Source of the DNA: Clostridiales bacterium UBA5888 | Lineage (GTDB): Bacteria; Bacillota; Clostridia; Oscillospirales; Oscillospiraceae | Direction of reading: 5' to 3' | DNA length: 43,913 bases | NCBI GenBank assembly: GCA_002431965.1 | Contig: DJEW01000010.1 | Span: 32,477-76,389, forward strand | Part shown: in pieces, positions 39,176-43,913 of the stretch | Layout of the letters: each line of letters opens with the position of its first letter | Numbering within the stretch: position 1 is the stretch's first letter | The notes under the pieces: model-generated | Database searches by the model: none | Seen by the model: only the letters and a program-made list of their open reading frames with translations | What the model was told of the DNA's origin: nothing | Made by a program: the position numbers and the translations under genes

Positions 39176-39522
39176 TAATAAGAAACGGTTTTTATAAAAC
39201 CAATACAATCTCGCACTTCAAAGGCGGGATTGGAGAGTTTGTAATTGAGGAATTGGTTTCTCCGGAACATCTCGGAAAAGCGGGCACTCTTTTTGCTAGG
39301 GGGACTCTGGAGCCAGAGAATAGCGTTGGTATGCATACGCATATGTCCAATATGGAGGTTTGTTTTTTCCTCGGTGGAAAAGGAATTGTAAGAGATGCAC
39401 AAGAGGGAGAAATCCGTATCTGTGCGGGTGATACACATATTTGCCTGCCAGGCTCAGCGCATGAGATAATAAATGATGGGGATGAGCCACTAGTGTATCT
39501 TGCAATAGTACTGAATACATAA
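39172..39522 (+). CDS. Single-domain cupin
   Basis: The 116-residue protein is a small conserved-barrel cupin. Motif 1 is GMHTHMSNMEVCFFLGGKG, with His55, His57 and Glu62; motif 2 is LPGSAHEIIND, with His97. This is a complete set of four metal ligands, so it likely binds Mn, Fe, Zn or Ni. Cupins of this size in sugar-acid operons are often isomerases, epimerases or lyases, or of unknown role. The pathways known to contain OtnK and OtnC need an OtnI isomerase to turn a 2-oxo into a 3-oxo acid. No OtnI-like gene is here, so this cupin is the natural candidate for that step; that is inference. It ends the operon and overlaps the aldolase stop by four bases. Confidence 0.85.
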   Translation: MIIRNGFYKTNTISHFKGGIGEFVIEELVSPEHLGKAGTLFARGTLEPENSVGMHTHMSNMEVCFFLGGKGIVRDAQEGEIRICAGDTHICLPGSAHEIINDGDEPLVYLAIVLNT

Positions 39523-39584
39523 ATAGGGATGTGCAACACGTCGTATAGCTAAAACTGGCAGCAATCAATGTTTTTGCATACCGA

Positions 39585-39636
39585 CCGCCCTCGCCCTCTT
39601 CGGCGAGCTTGTGGACGAGCTGGAGAAAACACTGGG
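39585..39636 (+). repeat. Right direct repeat (attR-like), remnant of the pepF 3' end
   Basis: This is an exact 52-bp copy of 33678-33729, followed by ATAA, so it reads as the last 17 codons of pepF plus a stop, with Gly codon GGA instead of GGG. It has no start and no protein role. If recombination took place within the repeat, this copy carries the original downstream end of pepF. Confidence 0.95.
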
Positions 39637-39648
39637 ATAAAGAATTTT

Positions 39649-39684
39649 AAAACCGTTGGCTAATAAAAGAAAGCCAACGGTTTT
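39649..39684. terminator. Bidirectional terminator, probably the ancestral pepF terminator
   Basis: A 13-bp stem (AAAACCGTTGGCT at 39649-39661, complement at 39672-39684) has a ten-base loop, with T residues on the right and A residues on the left. It lies 10 bases after the right repeat and also ends the convergent acetyltransferase gene (39704). Confidence 0.85.
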
Positions 39685-39703
39685 TATCTGCAAAAGCGTA
39701 TTT

Positions 39704-40324
39704 TCAATGAATGTCATCGAAAATATTCCTGACGGAATCCTTTTCTGTGATGGTGCGCACGACGCGCGCGGGAACGCCGGCGGCAAAGGAGTTTGACGGA
39801 ATATCCCGGGTGACGACGCTGCCCGCGCCGATGACACAGTTGTCCCCGATAGTAACGCCGGGGCAGACGACGACGTTTGCACCGAACCAGCAGTCATTCC
39901 CAATGGTGACGGGCTTTGCGTAGCAGAGAAAACGCTCGACACCGTCAGAGCAGATCATGCCGCGCCTTTCCTCGGCGAGCATTGGGTGCATCGGCGTAAC
40001 GATCGTGACATTCGGACCAAAATTATTATGGTCGCCGATAGTAACCGGCGCATCATCCTGCACAGTGAAGTTGAAATTCATGAAGCAGTGCGCTCCGACC
40101 CGCGTGTGGCAGCCGTAGTGAAAACGGATGGGACCAAGCATGAACGTTCCTTTGCCGACCTCGGCGAGGAGGTCGTGCAGTATCCGGCTTCTTATGTCAG
40201 CATCTTCTTCAAACGTCATGCTGTATTCCTGACTCAGCCGGTGTGATTTCAGCTTTTTTTCCACAAGCTCCGGCTCTTCGGACGCAAAAAGCATACCCTT
40301 GAAAATTCTTTCTTCTTCAGTCAT
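39704..40324 (-). CDS. Hexapeptide-repeat O-acetyltransferase, maltose/galactoside type
   Basis: The 206-residue protein is a LacA/Maa/NodL-type acetyl-CoA-dependent acetyltransferase. The N-terminal Maa helix domain reads EEERIFKGMLFASEEPELVEKKLKSHRLSQEY. The left-handed beta helix has hexapeptide turns (VTIGDHNNFGPNVTI, VTIGNDCWFGANVVVCPGVTIGDNCVIGAGSVVTRDIP). The catalytic His113 is in TPMHPM. The C-terminal FAAGVPARVVR cap is as expected. It acetylates sugars, perhaps non-metabolisable ones or cell-surface precursors. GGAGAG lies about 8 bases before ATG 40324. It lies 44 bases after the thioredoxin-domain gene on the same strand, separated from it by a small hairpin. Confidence 0.92.
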   Translation of the reverse strand: MTEEERIFKGMLFASEEPELVEKKLKSHRLSQEYSMTFEEDADIRSRILHDLLAEVGKGTFMLGPIRFHYGCHTRVGAHCFMNFNFTVQDDAPVTIGDHNNFGPNVTIVTPMHPMLAEERRGMICSDGVERFLCYAKPVTIGNDCWFGANVVVCPGVTIGDNCVIGAGSVVTRDIPSNSFAAGVPARVVRTITEKDSVRNIFDDIH

Positions 40325-40346
40325 TTTATCTCTCCTTTATTATACC

Positions 40347-40364
40347 TGCACCCGTGTGGGTGCA
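40347..40364 (-). terminator. Small hairpin after the thioredoxin-domain gene
   Basis: A perfect 7-bp stem (TGCACCC against GGGTGCA) has a four-base loop, 5 bases downstream of the stop at 40369. There is no T-tract, so it may be an attenuating or RNA-stabilising element. Confidence 0.4.
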
Positions 40365-40368
40365 TTCT

Positions 40369-42345
40369 TTACGAAAATTCACGGCACGCGCCGCTTCCAC
40401 AGACATAAAAGCGCGCCTTTCCGCCGTCTGTCTCAGCGGAGGCGGTGAACGGCGCAACTTGGGCAAGCGCCGCGGCGCGCGCCGGGGATTTCAAAAGCAC
40501 GGTCAGCTCCGGCGCGTAGCGCGCGGTGACGGTGTGCAGAAGCTCCGGCACGGTCTCGTCCGGCGCGGCGCAGAGTATCTCCCGCGTGGGGTATACAGCG
40601 CCCATCAGCGCCGTCAGCGCGAACGCGCACCCTGCGGGGGCGGTCGCGGCGTAATTGCAGGTGAAGGTCAAAAGCGCATCGCGCGCCGCTTTCATTTCCG
40701 CGTCACCCGTCAGGCGGAAGAGAGCGTCGAACAGCGCCGCTGCGCCGCTGCTGCCGGAGGGGAGAGCGCCGTCATATACCTCCTGAGGGCGGGTGATGAG
40801 CGCCTCGGCGGCGTCGGACGTGCGGAAGTATCCGCCGCCCGGCGCGGCAAAGTGCGCCATGACTTCTCCGGCGAGCGCACGGGCGCGGATGAGGTGCGCG
40901 GGGTCATAGTCCGCAGAGTACAGCTCAATAAGCCCAAGCGCATAAAAAACATAGTCGTCCAGCTGCGCCGCAGCGCCGTGTTTTCCCGCCGTCAGCGAGG
41001 CGCGCAGCGCGCCGCAGCCGTCATAAAGCGAGGCTGCCATAAACGCGGCGAGATCGTGAGCCGCGGCAAGATAGCGCGCGTCCGAAAAGGCGTGCGCCGC
41101 GCACGAGAGCGCCATGAGCATCAGTCCGTTCCATGCGGTCAGCACCTTTTCGTCGGTTTTGAGCGGCATACGCTCCGCCCGGTAGAGACGAAGCTTTTCC
41201 CGGAAATCGTCGTACCCCTCGGGCAGGAGATTCCAGCGTGTGTTCAAAAGGAGGTTCGGGATGCTCCTGCCGTGGAAATTGCCCTCTGCGGTGATGTCGT
41301 AGCATTCGCAGAAGTGCCGCCCTGCGTCATCGCCGAGGACGGAGCGGATCTCGTCCGGCGTGAAAAGATAATATCCCCCCTCTTCGCCGCAGCTGTCCGC
41401 GTCCTGCGCGCAGAAGTACCCGCCGCCGGGGGATAAAAGCTCACGCATGCAGTAGTCCAGCGTTGCCTCGGCGACATAGCGGTAGAGCGCCATATGCCCC
41501 GACTGCCACGCCTCGGTGTACACAAAGGCGAGCAGGGCGTTGTCATAGAGCGTCTTTTCAAAATGCGGGACGAGCCATTCCCGGTCGGTCGAATAGCGCG
41601 AGAAGCCGCCGCCAAAATGGTCAAATATCCCGCCTTTGTACATGGCTTTCAGCGTATCCTCCGCCATGGCGCGCGCCGCGCGGTCATCCGCGAGGGCGGC
41701 ATAGCGCAGAAGGAAGATAAGATCATGCGCAGAGGGAAACTTCGGCGCTGTGCCGAAGCCGCCGTATTCGCTGTCGAATGCCGCGGCGAGCTGCTCTCGC
41801 GCGCGGCGGAGAAAGCCCTCGTCCGCGCCGACCCTGCCGATTTTTTTGGGGGCGTTGAGAAGTGCGGTGATGTCATGCCCGACCTTTACCAGCTCCGCAC
41901 GCTCGCTGCGCCATTTTGCCGCGACGGCGGTGAGCAGCGTAATGAGCCCGGGCTGACCGTTCATATCCTCGCGGGAGATATAGGAAGCAGCAAAAAACGG
42001 CTGCTGCTCTGGCGTCATGATTACATTCAGCGGCCAGCCGCTGCTGCCGGTGAGCGCGGTGCACACTGACATATATACGCTGTCTATATCGGGGCGCTCC
42101 TCACGGTCAACCTTTACGGAAACATAGTATCTGTTCAGCACCTCCGCCACGCGCGCGTTTTCAAAGGATTCCTTTTCCATGACGTGGCACCAGTGACACG
42201 TGGAATAACCGATGGAGAGGAATATGGGCTTGTCCTCGTGCCGCGCTTTTTCAAATGCCGCTTCGCACCAGGGATACCAATCCACGGGGTTTTGCGCGTG
42301 CTCGCGCAGATAAGGGGATGTTTCGCTTGCCAATCTGTTGCTCAT
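40369..42345 (-). CDS. YyaL/DUF255 thioredoxin-domain protein
   Basis: This 658-residue cytoplasmic protein joins an N-terminal thioredoxin-like domain to a six-hairpin (alpha/alpha)6 domain, as in bacterial YyaL and animal SPATA20. The opening is characteristic: LASETSPYLREHAQNPVDWYPW, then KPIFLSIGYSTCHWCHVMEKESF with active-site Cys50-x2-Cys53, and DREERPDIDSVYM, SGWPLNVIMTPE. The helical part has FHGRSIPNLL and KVLTAWNGLMLMAL, found in this family and recalling the N-acylglucosamine 2-epimerase fold. Function is not settled. ATG 42345 has GGAGG about 7 bases upstream; a frame extension to 42414 runs into a repeat element and is rejected. Confidence 0.9.
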   Translation of the reverse strand: MSNRLASETSPYLREHAQNPVDWYPWCEAAFEKARHEDKPIFLSIGYSTCHWCHVMEKESFENARVAEVLNRYYVSVKVDREERPDIDSVYMSVCTALTGSSGWPLNVIMTPEQQPFFAASYISREDMNGQPGLITLLTAVAAKWRSERAELVKVGHDITALLNAPKKIGRVGADEGFLRRAREQLAAAFDSEYGGFGTAPKFPSAHDLIFLLRYAALADDRAARAMAEDTLKAMYKGGIFDHFGGGFSRYSTDREWLVPHFEKTLYDNALLAFVYTEAWQSGHMALYRYVAEATLDYCMRELLSPGGGYFCAQDADSCGEEGGYYLFTPDEIRSVLGDDAGRHFCECYDITAEGNFHGRSIPNLLLNTRWNLLPEGYDDFREKLRLYRAERMPLKTDEKVLTAWNGLMLMALSCAAHAFSDARYLAAAHDLAAFMAASLYDGCGALRASLTAGKHGAAAQLDDYVFYALGLIELYSADYDPAHLIRARALAGEVMAHFAAPGGGYFRTSDAAEALITRPQEVYDGALPSGSSGAAALFDALFRLTGDAEMKAARDALLTFTCNYAATAPAGCAFALTALMGAVYPTREILCAAPDETVPELLHTVTARYAPELTVLLKSPARAAALAQVAPFTASAETDGGKARFYVCGSGACREFS

Positions 42346-42370
42346 GCGACGACCTCCAAGCTGAATACTG

Positions 42371-42430
42371 AGGCAGCACCGCACAATACGTTTCGCCATC
42401 TGTTCCTGCCGCATTATACGGTGCTGCCCT
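42371..42430. repeat. Longer palindromic repeat copy upstream of the thioredoxin-domain gene
   Basis: A 60-bp element has 20-base ends: AGGCAGCACCGCACAATACG at the left and the complement AGGGCAGCACCGTATAATGC at the right. TGAG stands at both edges and might be a target duplication. On the minus strand it contains TATAAT, so it may give the gene its -10 box. The rest of 42346-42738 holds a weak TTGAG/CTCAA hairpin at 42621-42639 and the promoter at 42653. Confidence 0.7.
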
Positions 42431-42652
42431 GAGTTTGTTCTGGTTGTTATCCGGTCATTATTATTAACCTATTATAGCCGCAAATTCGCAGCGTTTCAAG
42501 TGCTCAGCGCTTATGCCGTGTGCAGCAGGATGCCCCGGCGGCATTTGCATGGCGTTAATATGGAGATAAATGTGCTTTTGAGGGGAATTTAACAATCTTC
42601 CGGGGCGAAAATGCACTGTTTTGAGTTTACAACCCTCAAAAATTGTGCTATG

Positions 42653-42681
42653 CTAACACCCAAAGAGGTATATGGTATACT
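42653..42681 (+). promoter_or_regulatory. Possible promoter of the aminotransferase gene
   Basis: CTAACA at 42653-42658 and TATACT at 42676-42681 are 17 bp apart, and TGG gives an extended -10. It lies 58 bases before the start codon at 42739. Confidence 0.5.
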
Positions 42682-42738
42682 GGATACTATAACTGGAATA
42701 GCACAATCAGCACTGACTATTACACAAGGAGGAAAACC

Positions 42739-43913
42739 ATGGTTAAATTCGCAGAAAGAATGAACGACGTGAAGGCTTCCGACATCCGCGAGCTGCTCGC
42801 GCTTGTCAACAAGCCCGAAATTATCTCCTTTGCCGGCGGTCTCCCCGCCCCGGAGCTGTTCCCGGTAGAAAAGATGAAGGCGGCGACGGATGCCGTGTTT
42901 GAAGAGAACGGACGCGCCGCGCTGCAATACGGTCCGACGGAGGGTCTGCTGCGCCTGAGAGAGCAGATTGCCGACCGCCTGTTTGAGAAGAACGCCATCA
43001 ACACCACGCCCGATCATATCATCATGACCGCCGGCAGCCAGCAGGGTCTGGATTTTGCCGCACGTCTCCTTATCAATCCGGGCGACGTCGTGCTGATGGA
43101 AAGCCCATCCTACCTCGGCGCCATCAACGCCTTCAAGCTCAGCCAGCCTGTCTTCAAGGAAGTGCCTACCGATAACGGCGGCATGATCATGGAGGAGCTG
43201 GACAATATCCTTTCCTCCACCGGGAATGTCAAGATGATCTATGTCATCCCTGATTTCCAGAACCCCAGCGGACGCACCTGGTCTCTCGAACGCCGCAGAA
43301 AATTCATGGAGATCGTCAACAAGCACGAGATCGTCGTGCTTGAGGACAACCCCTACGGCGAGCTGCGCTACAAGGGCGAATATCTGCCCTCCCTCAAGAG
43401 CATGGATACCAAGGGCCTCGTTATCTACCTCGGCACGTTTTCAAAGATCCTCGCCCCGGGCTACCGTCTTGCATGGATGTGCGCCAGCGAGGAGATCATC
43501 CATAAAATAAACCTCATCGCGCAGGCTGCCGTGCTTCAGACGTCCACCATCTCCATGATGGTCGTGTCGAAGTTCATTGATATGTTCGACCTTGACGCGC
43601 ACGTCGAGACTGTCCGCGCCGTATACGAGCACCGCTGCAACGTCATGATGGACGCTATGGCGAAATACTTCCCCAAGGAAGTCAACTACACCATCCCCGA
43701 CGGCGGTCTTTTCACCTGGGCGGAGCTGCCCGATTATATCGACACCAAGGTAATGGCGCCGCAGGCACTCGCGCAGAACGTCGCGTATGTTCCCGGTATC
43801 GGCTTCTTCCCCAACGGCAACAACCACCACTGCATGAGACTCAACTACTCCTGCATGCCGGACGACAGGATCGAGGAGGGCATCAAGCGCCTCGGCAATG
43901 TTATCCGCGAAAA
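42739..43913 (+). CDS. PLP-dependent class I/II aminotransferase, truncated by window end
   Basis: The 391 residues seen come from a fold-type I aminotransferase of the MocR-related, stand-alone 2-aminoadipate/aromatic type (LysN-like). Expected residues are present: FAGGLPAPELFP at the start, YGPTEGLLRLREQIA, TAGSQQGLD, Asn175 in PDFQNPSG, Asp203 and Tyr206 in LEDNPYGELRY, and the PLP lysine Lys236 in GTFSKILAPGYR. It moves an amino group between an amino acid and a 2-oxo acid; the substrate (branched-chain, aromatic or aminoadipate) cannot be fixed. AGGAGG lies 7 bases before ATG 42739. Codon use is strongly biased to C-ending codons, suggesting high expression. The C terminus, probably only a few residues, lies outside. 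Confidence 0.93.
   Translation, partial: MVKFAERMNDVKASDIRELLALVNKPEIISFAGGLPAPELFPVEKMKAATDAVFEENGRAALQYGPTEGLLRLREQIADRLFEKNAINTTPDHIIMTAGSQQGLDFAARLLINPGDVVLMESPSYLGAINAFKLSQPVFKEVPTDNGGMIMEELDNILSSTGNVKMIYVIPDFQNPSGRTWSLERRRKFMEIVNKHEIVVLEDNPYGELRYKGEYLPSLKSMDTKGLVIYLGTFSKILAPGYRLAWMCASEEIIHKINLIAQAAVLQTSTISMMVVSKFIDMFDLDAHVETVRAVYEHRCNVMMDAMAKYFPKEVNYTIPDGGLFTWAELPDYIDTKVMAPQALAQNVAYVPGIGFFPNGNNHHCMRLNYSCMPDDRIEEGIKRLGNVIRE

Larger units (their letters stand above)
33678..39636. mobile_element. Candidate genomic island inserted at the 3' end of pepF
   Basis: A 5,907-bp unit lies between two direct copies of the pepF 3' end. It contains six genes in two divergent units (regulator at 33927-34559; dehydrogenase, transporter, kinase, aldolase and cupin at 34807-39522). 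Codon use is visibly richer in A/T-ending codons than in pepF and the flanking genes. The right junction is followed by a terminator that fits as the original pepF terminator. No integrase or transposase gene is inside, so integration was in trans or the recombinase has been lost. Boundaries are exact for the repeats; mobility is inferred. Confidence 0.75.

Noticed and set aside
33927..39522. Integrative element with its own recombinase
   Set aside because: All six genes between the repeats were accounted for and none resembles an integrase, excisionase or transposase on either strand.
39585..39640. A pepF pseudogene or small peptide gene at the right repeat
   Set aside because: Only 17 codons and a stop are present with no start or ribosome site; it is better explained as the right attachment-like repeat.
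40354..41436. A 360-codon plus-strand frame opposite the thioredoxin-domain gene
   Set aside because: The composition is Arg/Gly/Ala-rich, typical of shadow frames, and the minus frame is an intact YyaL-type protein with a CxxC site.
1..43913. tRNA, rRNA or known riboswitch in the window
   Set aside because: Intergenic gaps were scanned by eye for tRNA-like cloverleaf arms ending in CCA, T-box or vitamin-riboswitch cores, and nothing convincing was seen. A covariance-model search would be needed to be certain.

Overview
The window reads as chromosomal DNA of a G+C-rich, Gram-positive, low-oxygen Firmicute, most likely a Clostridia/Oscillospirales-type gut bacterium. The basis is gene content: an AbrB-type regulator, SpmA/SpmB, a LysM-GH18 protein of the spore-cortex-lytic type, a 2x[4Fe-4S] ferredoxin, many lipoproteins with short lipoboxes, and strong Shine-Dalgarno sites. 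The genus is inferred, not shown. No rRNA, tRNA, CRISPR array, transposase or integrase gene was seen.

Layout. 1-6.9 kb: the 3' end of nagA, two lipoproteins (one DUF4349), a YhhN/TMEM86 membrane protein, a large polytopic membrane protein and a UPF0371 protein. 7.0-12.8 kb: secA, pgeF, an orphan family-5 solute-binding lipoprotein and cdd. 12.75-14.75 kb: a DNA-binding-domain-only LysR-type protein translationally coupled to a TIR-transmembrane-leucine-rich-repeat protein. 14.8-18.8 kb: an E2-acyltransferase-like protein lacking the catalytic His, spmA/spmB, abrB, a TrmN6-type methyltransferase and a ferredoxin. 19.0-26.0 kb: a ClpC-like unfoldase without the middle domain, then a colinear run of OmpR-type regulator, sensor kinase, SGNH hydrolase, YbhN-like protein and CmpB-type membrane protein. 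26.0-31.8 kb, minus strand: an ECF-type S component, a DUF4430 protein, an Lgt-like protein, a NAGPA-type phosphodiester glycosidase, a membrane protein with an NTF2-like domain, and the LysM-GH18 protein.

31.9-39.6 kb is the most unusual part. pepF is followed by a visibly A+T-richer six-gene block: a GntR/FCD regulator facing an operon of an Ldh_2-family dehydrogenase, a 2-hydroxycarboxylate transporter, an OtnK-type kinase, an OtnC-type aldolase/decarboxylase and a cupin. The block is bracketed by a 52-bp exact direct repeat of the 3' end of pepF. The left copy completes pepF; the right copy lies just before what looks like the original pepF terminator. This is the pattern of an island integrated at the 3' end of a gene. 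The enzymes suggest import of a four-carbon (or similar) sugar acid, oxidation, phosphorylation and decarboxylation to a triose phosphate, with a non-standard dehydrogenase and transporter and no recognisable OtnI isomerase. 39.7-43.9 kb: a hexapeptide acetyltransferase, a YyaL/DUF255 thioredoxin-domain protein, and an aminotransferase running off the end.

A dispersed family of short imperfect palindromes (core AGGCAGCRCCG and its complement) occurs in at least five intergenic places. One copy supplies the end of trmN and another sits against the stop of the GH18 gene.
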